From the NCBI RefSeq assembly GCF_011516835.1, contig NZ_WOTB01000032.1, positions 1-38,845 on the forward strand: DNA of 38,845 nucleotides, given 5' to 3'. Below, piece by piece: positions 1-7,735 of this stretch (positions within the stretch are counted from its first letter, which is position 1; each line of letters starts with the position of its first letter). Below the pieces are notes generated by a model. That model was not told where the DNA came from, did not search any database, and saw only the letters and a list, made by a program, of their open reading frames with translations. The stretch comes from Acetobacter musti. Lineage in GTDB: Bacteria > Pseudomonadota > Alphaproteobacteria > Acetobacterales > Acetobacteraceae. Position numbers and translations under genes: made by a program.

Positions 1-254
1 CCAGCCTGTTCTGTCACGGCGACGAAGATCCGGTCGAAGACACCCGGGCGGTTCCACCGGATGAAGCGATTATATAAAGTCCTGTGCGGACCATACGCTT
101 TCGGGGCATCTCTCCACTGAAGCCCGTTGCGGATCACGTAAACGATCCCGCTCAGAACACGACGGTCATCCACCCGTGCCACACCATGCGCCAGCGGAAA
201 AAACGGCCTGATCAGATCCATCTGGCGTTCAGACAGCAAAAACACGTCACTCAC
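1..254 (-). CDS. IS5-family transposase, N-terminal part
   Basis: The frame begins with GTG at 252-254, preceded by a good ribosome binding site (GGAGGTGA), and reads VSDVFLLSERQMDLIRPFFP onward. It contains the DDRRVLSGIVYVIRN block typical of IS5-family transposases, which bind the inverted ends and cut and paste the element. About 84 residues are visible without stops before the window edge. It is homologous to the transposase remnant at 12245-13004 and related to the one starting at 38795. Whether this copy is complete cannot be judged from the window. Confidence 0.85.
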   Translation of the reverse strand, partial: MSDVFLLSERQMDLIRPFFPLAHGVARVDDRRVLSGIVYVIRNGLQWRDAPKAYGPHRTLYNRFIRWNRPGVFDRIFVAVTEQA

Positions 255-327
255 AGCTTCACCTCCAGCGGTAAGCCTGTGAATCATGAAACACTGCTCA
301 GTTCAATGAATTAACAAGTCCTGAGCC
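1..327 (-). mobile_element. IS5-family insertion sequence, cut by window start
   Basis: This is the left part of an IS5-family element read on the minus strand. Its terminus near 318-327 (GTCCTGAGCC on the plus strand) matches the ends of the element at 12172-13014. Reverse-complemented, it aligns over its whole visible length with the first part of that second element. The two differ at many positions, so they are related isoforms rather than identical copies. The rest of the element lies outside the window. Confidence 0.85.
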
Positions 328-350
328 TGGTGGAATGGGCGCTGCAGTTA

Positions 351-656
351 CTAACTCCGATTTGTCTTCCAGGGTCTTGTTCCGAGGGTGACCAGCTCGT
401 TGGCTTCCATTCCTTCAGGATTATGACTTGCCTTTTTAGCGATTTCTCTTTCCAGTTCGGTGGCATGCTCCCCGCCTTTCAGAATGTGGTCAGCGATGCG
501 GATAATTTCTTCTTTTGTCAGAAGCTTCGGTGAACGCTTCCTGCATGAGGAACGCGATCGTGGGACTAATTGTGATCCTGTCGAATTTTCATAAAGGTTA
601 AACTGACATTCTGGCCGAAGTGAACCCGGGCAGAATGTCGCTGAAACGAAACACAA
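351..656 (-). CDS. Small hypothetical ORF or gene remnant
   Basis: An open frame of up to 101 codons lies between the encapsulin gene and the IS. Only its C-terminal two thirds look protein-like: a charged, helix-rich stretch from KLLTKEEIIRIADHILKGG to the end. The N-terminal part is read through the inverted repeat at 605-639 and is unlikely to be translated. No convincing start codon with a ribosome binding site is present. An ATG in another frame (MQEAFTEASDK) would join the good part if one A were removed from an A run, so this may be a frameshifted remnant. I do not recognise the family. Confidence 0.25.
   Translation of the reverse strand: MCFVSATFCPGSLRPECQFNLYENSTGSQLVPRSRSSCRKRSPKLLTKEEIIRIADHILKGGEHATELEREIAKKASHNPEGMEANELVTLGTRPWKTNRS
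605..639 (-). terminator. Stem-loop downstream of the encapsulin gene
   Basis: Nine-base arms GACATTCTG (605-613) and CAGAATGTC (631-639) are perfectly complementary, and the pairing can extend four more bases with one mismatch. The structure lies about 40 nt past the encapsulin stop in the direction of transcription. There is no clean U tract after it, so it may be a weak terminator or a 3'-end stabilising hairpin. Confidence 0.45.
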
Positions 657-678
657 GAAGACGAAGACGTTCCTGGCG

Positions 679-1503
679 TCAGGCCGCCGGTGTCGTCTCC
701 TGGGGTGCAGCGTCGATTGCCACCGTCGCTTCCGTGGTGAGGACGCGAAAGACGAAGCTCTCCTGCAGATATAGCTCGACCGTATCTGCGGTGTGATTCA
801 GATAGCCGATTGAAAAATCCTGCCCGATATCGAGCACCAGATCACCGCCGCGCATGGACACCACGAACGCGCCTTCGATGGCGGGGGCCCAGATGAGCTT
901 TCCGTCAATCAGGCTCTCGATGTGCTTGCGGACGGGATATCCTTCATCATCACCACTGCTCACGGTCGTATAGGCCTGCGCGCCCAGCACAACAGAGTAA
1001 GGACCGTTCACGCCTGCGAGCCGGAGTTCGTTGAGTGCCTCGGTGATGACGCGGGGATAATCCCTGACGGATGCCGGAAACTTCAGATGGGCATTGGAGG
1101 TTGCTTCGCGGATGCCATGAATGCCTGCCGCGCTGTAACCGTCGAAGATCGCGCGATCTTCGGCAAACGCAATCTTCTTTGCTGCATCTTTCACCGGCTG
1201 CCAGTCCGAATCCTGGGAACCGCGATCTACAGCGTCGATCTCTTCACGTGATAACGTGAACGGAACACGTAATTCGACCAGCGGACGCACTTCACGCTGT
1301 ATGGCCTGCACGCCGTCGTTCGGCGCCTGAATCGCGCTGCCGCGGCCGGTCCCGATCCCTGCGAGCGACAGCCCTTTCGGCTCGGAAGTATCAACGACAC
1401 GCCGTCCGGCCAGGTGGCGCCGGAGAGTGCGTGCGGCTTCGTCCTCGATCTGCTCCCAGGCAGCGCTGGAAACCGGCGCGAGGTGACGATGGAGATTGTT
1501 CAT
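679..1503 (-). CDS. Family 1 encapsulin shell protein
   Basis: This 274-residue protein matches the linocin M18/encapsulin family, whose HK97-fold subunits self-assemble into a protein nanocompartment in the cytoplasm. Recognisable blocks are the N-terminal MNNLHRHLAPVSSAAWEQIE, the central EEIDAVDRGSQDSDWQPVKDA-type segment, and the C-terminal DFSIGYLNHTADTVELYLQES barrel segment. Length is normal for family 1. The ATG overlaps the stop of the DyP peroxidase gene by four bases, so the two are translationally coupled as shell and cargo. The Ala/Thr-rich tail after FRVLTTEATVAI looks disordered. Confidence 0.93.
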   Translation of the reverse strand: MNNLHRHLAPVSSAAWEQIEDEAARTLRRHLAGRRVVDTSEPKGLSLAGIGTGRGSAIQAPNDGVQAIQREVRPLVELRVPFTLSREEIDAVDRGSQDSDWQPVKDAAKKIAFAEDRAIFDGYSAAGIHGIREATSNAHLKFPASVRDYPRVITEALNELRLAGVNGPYSVVLGAQAYTTVSSGDDEGYPVRKHIESLIDGKLIWAPAIEGAFVVSMRGGDLVLDIGQDFSIGYLNHTADTVELYLQESFVFRVLTTEATVAIDAAPQETTPAA

Positions 1504-2555
1504 ATTTGTGGTTCCTCTTTCAGTGAGCCGATGCCCAGAGACGTAGCGTCAACCGGGTGAGCAGAGACACAGGTGTCGGAAGCCGGACTTCCGGCAGCAT
1601 TTTCGCCAGACGATATCGAGGGCGTCAGGTCTGGCGCACCGTCGAGAAAATCGGCCGTCGGGATGAAGAAGAGCACGCCGGTGACGGCCGTGCTGACATC
1701 CAGAATCCTGTCGTAGTTACCCGGCGGTTTGCCCACGAACATGTTCTGGAGCATCTGTTCCGTGCGGGCGGGGGACCGAGCATAGCCTATGAAATAGGTC
1801 CCGAATTCACCCTTGCCGACCTGTCCGAAGGGCATGTTGTCACGCAGGATCTGAAGCTGCTCGCCGTTTTCCTCAATGTTCGTCAGAACATTATGCGCAT
1901 AACTCTTCTTGGCGGAATCGCGCTGCTCGATATCGGAAAGCTTGTGCCGGCCGATGACGTCTTCCTGCGTCTCGACCGCCATGGCATTCCATTTTTTCAG
2001 GTCATGCAGGTATTTCTGAACGATGACATAGCTGCCGCCTGAGAAATCCGGGTCTTCCTCTCCGATAATTGTAGAGTCGATCGCCGCCTGGCCAGACGGG
2101 TTTTCCGTTCCGTCCACAAACCCAAGCAGATCTCGCTCATCAAAGTATTTGAAGCCATGGACTTCATCGATCACGGTCGCGGCACCTTCGAGACGGGAGA
2201 CGATCGTGGCCGCGAGTTCGAAACACAGGTCCATTCGCGTGGCGCGGATATGGAAGAGAAGGTCTCCCGGCGTAGAGGGAGCATGATGCACGCCGTGAAT
2301 TTCCCTGAACGGATGCAGATCTTTCGGGCGCGGCGTGCCGAAAAGCACATCCCAGGCCTTTGACCCGATTCCGGTCACGCAGCTCAGGCGACCATCGGGA
2401 ATACGAAACCCGGTTCCCCGCACCAGCGAGGACATATCGCCCAGCAGGTCCCGGACCTGCGCCCCGATCGCGGTATCATCGCCGTCGTTCAGCGTCATGA
2501 TCAGGAAGACGGCGGCCCGGGTCAGTCTGGCATCGACGGCCTGAAGTGTGGTCAA
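1500..2555 (-). CDS. DyP-type heme peroxidase, encapsulin cargo
   Basis: This 351-residue dye-decolorizing peroxidase uses H2O2 to oxidise substrates with a b-type heme. The GxxDG motif is GFVDG (145-149, Asp148). The likely proximal heme ligand is His221 in AHNVLT, and Arg239 lies in the conserved ILRDNMPFG. The C-terminus carries SLGIGSLKE (339-347), a textbook encapsulin cargo-loading peptide after a flexible linker, so the enzyme should be packed into the shell encoded directly downstream. The start is TTG at 2555 with a GAGGAG Shine-Dalgarno upstream; no ATG fits the frame start. Likely role: oxidative stress defence. The physiological substrate cannot be read from sequence. Confidence 0.93.
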   Translation of the reverse strand: MTTLQAVDARLTRAAVFLIMTLNDGDDTAIGAQVRDLLGDMSSLVRGTGFRIPDGRLSCVTGIGSKAWDVLFGTPRPKDLHPFREIHGVHHAPSTPGDLLFHIRATRMDLCFELAATIVSRLEGAATVIDEVHGFKYFDERDLLGFVDGTENPSGQAAIDSTIIGEEDPDFSGGSYVIVQKYLHDLKKWNAMAVETQEDVIGRHKLSDIEQRDSAKKSYAHNVLTNIEENGEQLQILRDNMPFGQVGKGEFGTYFIGYARSPARTEQMLQNMFVGKPPGNYDRILDVSTAVTGVLFFIPTADFLDGAPDLTPSISSGENAAGSPASDTCVSAHPVDATSLGIGSLKEEPQI

Positions 2556-2885
2556 TGGTCAAAAACTCCTCGTCATAGGGCTCGCTCGCGTTACGTATCC
2601 AGATTCTCTGATTACTCGTTCTGTCGCGTATTCAGTCCATATTAGACTATAATCATATCAGATCAAATTCGCCTGTTTATATAACCAGTACGCATAATGT
2701 TATAACGAGAAGGTCTTGGACGTTTGTGTCAGAATGATCTTATAATACTCCTCAAACGAACAGTGCGGGAATTTTGCTCGTTATCAGTCAGCTATTTGGT
2801 GCGCTCTTCTGACTGTCAATTCAGGTTCACTCTTTTCAAATAAAAGGCATCTTTCCTGATGTCGGGAAGATCCTGGAAGTTATGA
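2556..2885. promoter_or_regulatory. Divergent intergenic region, DyP-encapsulin / cyd operon
   Basis: A 330-base AT-rich region separates the divergent dyp and cydA genes and holds no plausible gene. Possible plus-strand promoter elements are TTGGAC (2716-2721) and TATAAT (2741-2746), with a rather long 19-base spacer. A second TATAAT is at 2648-2653. A perfect 7-base inverted repeat, CAGTCAG (2785-2791) and CTGACTG (2809-2815), lies in the presumed cydA leader and could be a regulator site or an mRNA hairpin. No recognisable FNR box was found. Confidence 0.4.
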
Positions 2886-4319
2886 ATGCAGAATGCTCAT
2901 GATATAGCGTTCCTTCTGGCACGGTTTCAGTTCGCCTTTACCGTTGGCGTTCATATTATCTTTCCAGCCTTTTCGATTGGTCTCGCCGCGTATCTGGCTG
3001 TTCCCGAAGCTCTGTGGCTGGCAACCGGGCGACAGGTTTTCCTCGATCTCTACCGATACTGGATCAGGGCGTTCTCCATCGTCTTCGGCATGGGAGTCGT
3101 GTCGGGTCTGATCATGGCCTGCGAATTCGGCACGAACTGGTCGGTGTTTTCACAGAAGGCAGGACCGATTACCAGCGTCCTGCTGTCCTGCGAGGTCATG
3201 ACCGCTTTCTTTATGGAGGCCGGTTTTCTCGGCGTGATGCTGTTCGGCATGAACAAGGTCGGACGGGGTCTGCATTTCACCGCGACCTGCTGCGTCTCAG
3301 TCGGCACGCTGATATCCATGACCTGGATTCTGGCGTCCAATTCATGGATACAGACACCGCGCGGCTACCGGATCGACCCGGCCAGCGGACAGTTCCTGCC
3401 CGATGACTGGCTGGCCATCATCTTCAATCCGTCCTTTCCGTTCCGCCTCGTGCATATGGGACTGGCGGCCTTTTTGTCTGTTGCCTTTGCGGTTGGTGCG
3501 ACAGGGGCATGGCACCTGCTGAAAGCGCGACGGCAGGGGAGGATTTCGAGCGAGCCTGTGCGTGTCATGTTCTCGATGGCCATGTGGATGGCGGCCATCG
3601 TCGCGCCGCTCCAGATCCTGACGGGCGATACCCACGGACTGAACACGCTGAAATATCAGCCCGCCAAGCTGGCTGCCATGGAAGGCGACCGGAACAGCGA
3701 AGGACACGCGCCTGAACTGCTGTTCGGCATTCCGAACATGAAGACCGAACACACGGATTATGCCATCGGAGTTCCGCTGCCAGGCTCACTGATCCTTACG
3801 CACAGCCTGGACGGCAAGGTGCCGGGCATGAAGGATTTCCCTCGTGACCAGCGGCCACCGTCTCAGGTGATCTTCTTCTCGTTCCGCATCGTGGTGGCTC
3901 TGGGTGTTCTCATGATGCTGGTCGGGCTCTGGTCGCTGTGGCATCGGCGGAACAGCACGCTCTTTACCAGCCCGGCCTTCCATGGCGTGGCGTTGTCCAT
4001 GGCTCCCGCAGGTTTTCTGACCTTGCTGTGTGGCTGGGTGACCACCGAGGTCGGTCGCCAGCCCTGGACCGTCTACGGACTTCTGCGGACCTCACAGAGT
4101 GTTTCGCCGGTCGTACTGTCGAGCATGGTCGTGTCGATGACCGTGTTTGTCGTCGTCTACGTGGTCGTTTTCGGCTCGGGTCTGGGCATTCTTGTCCGGA
4201 TGCTCGGTCGGGAACCTGAGGAAGGGGAGTGTGACGCCGATCCTTCACACGCGTCCGATATTCTGGCGACGCGCGCACACCTGGCCGTAGTCAATGCTTC
4301 TGCTGCGAAAAGAGCCTGA
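2886..4319 (+). CDS. cydA: Cytochrome bd-type quinol oxidase subunit I (CioA type), suspect heme site
   Basis: This 477-residue membrane protein is subunit I of cytochrome bd, the quinol-oxidising O2 reductase, with a short Q-loop as in cyanide-insensitive oxidases. Conserved features seen: His23 (heme b595 ligand), Glu103 and Glu111 (proton/heme d region), His190 (heme b558 ligand) and the GWVTTEVGRQPW block (383-394). The family motif FRIM, whose Met is the second axial ligand of heme b558 (Met393 in E. coli), reads FRIV here (Arg334-Ile335-Val336). That substitution, together with the gutted cydB next door, suggests the oxidase is impaired. The ATG at 2886 is used because the ATG at 2882 leads to an early stop. 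Confidence 0.92.
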   Translation: MQNAHDIAFLLARFQFAFTVGVHIIFPAFSIGLAAYLAVPEALWLATGRQVFLDLYRYWIRAFSIVFGMGVVSGLIMACEFGTNWSVFSQKAGPITSVLLSCEVMTAFFMEAGFLGVMLFGMNKVGRGLHFTATCCVSVGTLISMTWILASNSWIQTPRGYRIDPASGQFLPDDWLAIIFNPSFPFRLVHMGLAAFLSVAFAVGATGAWHLLKARRQGRISSEPVRVMFSMAMWMAAIVAPLQILTGDTHGLNTLKYQPAKLAAMEGDRNSEGHAPELLFGIPNMKTEHTDYAIGVPLPGSLILTHSLDGKVPGMKDFPRDQRPPSQVIFFSFRIVVALGVLMMLVGLWSLWHRRNSTLFTSPAFHGVALSMAPAGFLTLLCGWVTTEVGRQPWTVYGLLRTSQSVSPVVLSSMVVSMTVFVVVYVVVFGSGLGILVRMLGREPEEGECDADPSHASDILATRAHLAVVNASAAKRA

Positions 4320-4322
4320 GAA

Positions 4323-4706
4323 ATGATGGACTTTGCACACTGGCTGCCGATCATCTGGGCCGTCATCCTGATCGCCGCAATCTCGATCTATGTCGTTCTC
4401 GACGGGTTCGATCTCGGAATTGGCATGCTGTTCATGCTCGAACGGGACGAGACACGACGCAACGTCATGATCAGCACGATCGCGCCGGTCCGGGATGGCA
4501 ACGAGACATGGATGGTTCTGGGCATTACCGTATGGCCCTGGGCCGTACCGCCGGCACTGACCCTGTGGGATGTGTCGCCGCCGCCATCCAGCCAGCTCTT
4601 CCAGCTTGTCGGAACCGTCATCCTTCTGCCCATCATCCTGACCTACACGATTTACTCCTATCGCGTCTTTCGCGGGAAAGTGTCCGAAGCCGATGGCTGT
4701 CATTGA
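4323..4706 (+). pseudogene. cydB: Cytochrome bd subunit II with large internal deletion
   Basis: The frame gives 127 residues where CioB/CydB proteins have about 335-380. Residues 1-66 match the family N-terminus (DGFDLGIGMLF, then DGNETWMVLG). From about residue 68 the sequence jumps to the extreme C-terminus (ITVWPWAVPPALTLWD, PPSSQLFQLVG, YSYRVFRGKV). Roughly 200 residues, comprising most membrane helices, are missing, yet the reading frame is kept. The conserved Trp before Asp58 (WDGNETW in the family) is Arg57. It starts four bases after cydA. A functional bd heterodimer seems very unlikely. It could be a decayed gene or a recent deletion in this strain. Confidence 0.85.
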
Positions 4707-4842
4707 AGTTGTAAGGGGTGACGGGTTACGGGCGTCCCGTCACCTGAGCATCCGGCTGGCGTGGCTTGCCGCAATTTGGATTGTCAGTACCGCCGCATTC
4801 TTTGTCGCAGCCTCGTTACTCCATCTTCTGGTGCCCAAATGA
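4693..4842 (+). CDS. DUF2474-type small membrane protein of the bd oxidase
   Basis: A 49-residue protein, MAVIEVVRGDGLRASRHLSI followed by one hydrophobic helix (about residues 21-46) and LVPK. This basic-then-single-helix layout and the position directly after cydB match the DUF2474 family found in CioAB operons, which parallels the CydX accessory peptide of E. coli. The start overlaps the cydB end by 14 bases, and its stop overlaps the next gene's start (ATGA). It remains intact although cydB is deleted. Family assignment is by pattern and context. Confidence 0.75.
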   Translation: MAVIEVVRGDGLRASRHLSIRLAWLAAIWIVSTAAFFVAASLLHLLVPK

Positions 4843-5357
4843 AAAATGCATCTCTCCTGATGGCCGAAAGAGCCGGCACAATGTCTGAAAGCTCCATGAT
4901 TTTCGAATTCGAGCGCGATTTCGCCGGTTCGCTGCGTTGCATCCCCATGATCGCGCGACAGAAGCTCGATATTGTCGGAATCAAGATGACGCTCCGTCAG
5001 TGGAGCCGCCTGTCGCGCGAGGAACGGGGCAGGCTGGTAGAGATGCCGTGCGATACGTCTGCGGGACAGGAAGCATACCGCGCCCTTGTTCTGGATCTGA
5101 TTGCCGCCCGGGCAGATGAACCTGTTCGCTTTCTGCCTCCCCAGACGCTGGCAGACTGGCGCGAGGAGGATTGTATGCCTGAAGCTGTTTCGATTCAGGC
5201 GCGGGCGGATGGTGTTCCGGTTCCAGCGCCGGAGCAATGGGCCAGGCTGAGTCCACTCGAGCGCTTCGCGTTGATCAAACTAGCAAGGTCGAAGCATGAG
5301 AACGAAAATTTCGTACCTGCATTGAAAGAATTTGGCATCCTCCAGGGGGAGCGTTGA
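4839..5357 (+). CDS. Nitrate reductase-associated protein (PF09655-like)
   Basis: This 172-residue soluble protein matches the conserved nitrate reductase-associated family. Visible blocks are FEFERDFAGSLRCIPMIARQ, KLDIVGIKMTLRQWSRLSREE, RLVEMPCDT and the C-terminal PLERFALIKLARSKHENENF plus PALKEFGIL. Its biochemical role is not established; members often lie beside molybdoenzyme genes, as here next to the YdeP-type oxidoreductase. The ATG at 4839 overlaps the preceding stop, suggesting translational coupling. The ATG at 4881 (MSESSMIFEFERD) fits the usual family N-terminus equally well. Confidence 0.85.
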   Translation: MKNASLLMAERAGTMSESSMIFEFERDFAGSLRCIPMIARQKLDIVGIKMTLRQWSRLSREERGRLVEMPCDTSAGQEAYRALVLDLIAARADEPVRFLPPQTLADWREEDCMPEAVSIQARADGVPVPAPEQWARLSPLERFALIKLARSKHENENFVPALKEFGILQGER

Positions 5358-5361
5358 CATC

Positions 5362-7665
5362 ATGAGCAAAGAAAAAGAATCTGAATTCAAGCCCTACCAT
5401 CATCCGGCCGGAGGATGGGGCGCCGCGAACGCGACAGCCAGGGTCCTCATGGAACAGAGCGTCCTGGTCAAGGGATCACGCGGTCTGCTTGCGATGAACC
5501 AGCCCGGTGGCTTCAAGTGCCCGAGTTGTGCCTTTCCCGATCCCGATCATCGCAAGACACTCGAATTCTGCGAAAACGGCGCCAAGGCGCTGGCGCATGA
5601 GGTGACCAAAGCGCGCGTCACGCGGGAATTTTTCGCCCGGCATACCGTCACGGAACTGATGGAGCGCAGCGATTACTGGCTGGAGATGCAGGGGCGCCTG
5701 ACCGAGCCCATGCGCTATGATGCGGCAACCGACAAATACGTTCCGGTCGCATGGGACGATGCGTTCGCGCTGATCGGCAAGCACCTCCAGGCGCTCGAAA
5801 GCCCGCATCAGGCGGAGTTTTATACGTCTGGCAGAACTGCAAACGAAACAGCGTTCCTCTATTCCATCTTCGTACGCGAATTCGGCACCAATAACTTCCC
5901 CGACTGTTCGAACATGTGTCATGAACCGACGTCGCGGGGGCTCCCGCCGTCCATCGGGATTGGCAAGGGCACGATTGTCATGGCCGATTTCGAGCATGCC
6001 GAGGCAATCTTCGTTATCGGACAGAATACGGGCACCAATTCCCCGCGCATGATGACGAACCTCGTGGAGGCGCGCAAACGCGGTATCCCGATCGTGCTGA
6101 TCAACCCGATGCCCGAACGTGCGCTGATCCGCTTCACCGAGCCGCAGGACATCCTGCAGATGGGGACGTTCGGTTCAACCGCGATTTCCAGCGAATTCGT
6201 GCATGTCCGGATCGGCGGCGATCTGGCCATTTTCAAAGGCATGATGCGTGCGCTGTTCGAAGCCGAAGAGCGTGGCGAGAAGGTTCTGGATCAGGACTTT
6301 ATCGCGGAACACACGGCGGGGCTGGAGGCTTTGCGCGCGGATGTCATGTCCGTCTCCTGGGCGGATATCACCCGGATATCCGGAGTGTCTGAAGAACAGA
6401 TCCGTCGGATTGCCGGAATTTACGCAAAATCGAACGCTACGATCATCTGCTACGGGATGGGGCTGACGCAGCATCAGGAAGGTTCTCACCTTGTTCAGCA
6501 GGTGGCGAGTCTGCTGCTCCTTAAAGGGAATTTTGGGAAAAAGGGTGCAGGTATCGCGCCGATCCGGGGACATTCCAACGTGCAGGGCGACCGCACGGTC
6601 GGCATCGATGAGAAGCCGACACAAGCGTATCTCGACCGCGTACGCGATGTTTTTGGCTTCGAACCGCCGCGTGAGCACGGTCATCATGTCGTTGAAGCGG
6701 TTGCGGCCATGGAAGAAGGCACCGCGAAGGTGTTTTTTGGCATGGGCGGCAATTTCGCCCGCGCCATCCCTGATACCGAGCGCTCCTATGCGGCGATGGG
6801 ACGGCTGAATCTGACAGTCAACGTCACAACCAAGCTCAATCGTGGCCATCTGGTTCACGGCAAGGATGCACTGATCCTGCCGGTCGTGTCCCGCTCCGAG
6901 ATCATCCGGACATCCAGAGGTGAGCAGTTCGTCACCATCGAGGATGCGATGTCGAACGTGACCCCGTCGCGCGGTGTGTTCGAACCGGTCAGCCCGGATG
7001 TGAGACCGGAAACGGAGATCATCTGCCGCGTGGCAATGGCAACGCTGCCTCATTCGAAGACATCATGGGCGGATTATATCGAGGATTATACACTGATCCG
7101 TGACAGGATCGCGGAGGTCTATCCCGAGATTTACACTGATTTTTCGGAGAAGATGAAAGATCCTCACGGTTTTCATCTCGATATTCCGCCGCGCCGACGC
7201 GTATGGAAAACGCCAAACGGCAAGGCGAACTTCATTGTCATGCCGGGGCTTGAGGTCAATGACGTGATCGAGGATCCGGCGATGCTGCGTCTGGCGACGA
7301 TCCGCTCGCATGATCAGTACAACACCACGATCTACAGCAACAGCGACCGGTATCGTGGTGTGTACAACAACCGCCTCGTCATTTTCATGAACAGGGAGGA
7401 TCGTGAAGATCGGGGACTGGAGAACGGAGCGGTCATCGGTCTGGAAACCTATAGCGAGGACGGACGCCGTCGGTACGTTGATGGGCTGACGATTCTTGAC
7501 TACCCCATGCCGCGTGGCGCCATCGCGGGATATTACCCGGAACTCAATCCGCTCCTGCCGCTTGATTTTTATGACGAGGTCAGCGGCACGCCGGCCGCCA
7601 AGGCTATTCCGGTCAAAGTGGTGCCGAGTATCGCGTCGGCCGCGCCAATCCGGATCGCCGGCTGA
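5362..7665 (+). CDS. FdhF/YdeP-family molybdopterin oxidoreductase
   Basis: This 767-residue cytoplasmic protein belongs to the formate dehydrogenase alpha/DMSO reductase superfamily, YdeP branch. The N-terminus has the family signature FKCPSCAFPDPDHR with Cys53, Cys56 and Cys70 (EFCENGAKA), a probable iron-sulfur site. Molybdopterin-binding blocks include SGRTANETAFLY, NMCHEPTSRGL, GQNTGTNSPRM, GHSNVQGDRTVG and the C-terminal IRSHDQYNTTIY. No signal peptide is seen. The start ATG at 5362 follows a GGGGGAGCG ribosome binding site. Its place between a nitrate reductase-associated gene and moaA/mobA/moaDE/fdhD indicates a dedicated cofactor-maturation operon. The substrate is unknown; formate is only a guess from family and fdhD linkage. 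Confidence 0.88.
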   Translation: MSKEKESEFKPYHHPAGGWGAANATARVLMEQSVLVKGSRGLLAMNQPGGFKCPSCAFPDPDHRKTLEFCENGAKALAHEVTKARVTREFFARHTVTELMERSDYWLEMQGRLTEPMRYDAATDKYVPVAWDDAFALIGKHLQALESPHQAEFYTSGRTANETAFLYSIFVREFGTNNFPDCSNMCHEPTSRGLPPSIGIGKGTIVMADFEHAEAIFVIGQNTGTNSPRMMTNLVEARKRGIPIVLINPMPERALIRFTEPQDILQMGTFGSTAISSEFVHVRIGGDLAIFKGMMRALFEAEERGEKVLDQDFIAEHTAGLEALRADVMSVSWADITRISGVSEEQIRRIAGIYAKSNATIICYGMGLTQHQEGSHLVQQVASLLLLKGNFGKKGAGIAPIRGHSNVQGDRTVGIDEKPTQAYLDRVRDVFGFEPPREHGHHVVEAVAAMEEGTAKVFFGMGGNFARAIPDTERSYAAMGRLNLTVNVTTKLNRGHLVHGKDALILPVVSRSEIIRTSRGEQFVTIEDAMSNVTPSRGVFEPVSPDVRPETEIICRVAMATLPHSKTSWADYIEDYTLIRDRIAEVYPEIYTDFSEKMKDPHGFHLDIPPRRRVWKTPNGKANFIVMPGLEVNDVIEDPAMLRLATIRSHDQYNTTIYSNSDRYRGVYNNRLVIFMNREDREDRGLENGAVIGLETYSEDGRRRYVDGLTILDYPMPRGAIAGYYPELNPLLPLDFYDEVSGTPAAKAIPVKVVPSIASAAPIRIAG

Positions 7666-7735
7666 GTGTGTCCCATTCAATGCGGCATCATCCATCTTCG
7701 GGTGATGCCGCGAGTGGAAAGCGAAGACCCAAATC

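Noticed and set aside
6175..7053. A 292-codon minus-strand frame
   Set aside because: It lies wholly antisense to the molybdopterin oxidoreductase and has no recognisable motif.
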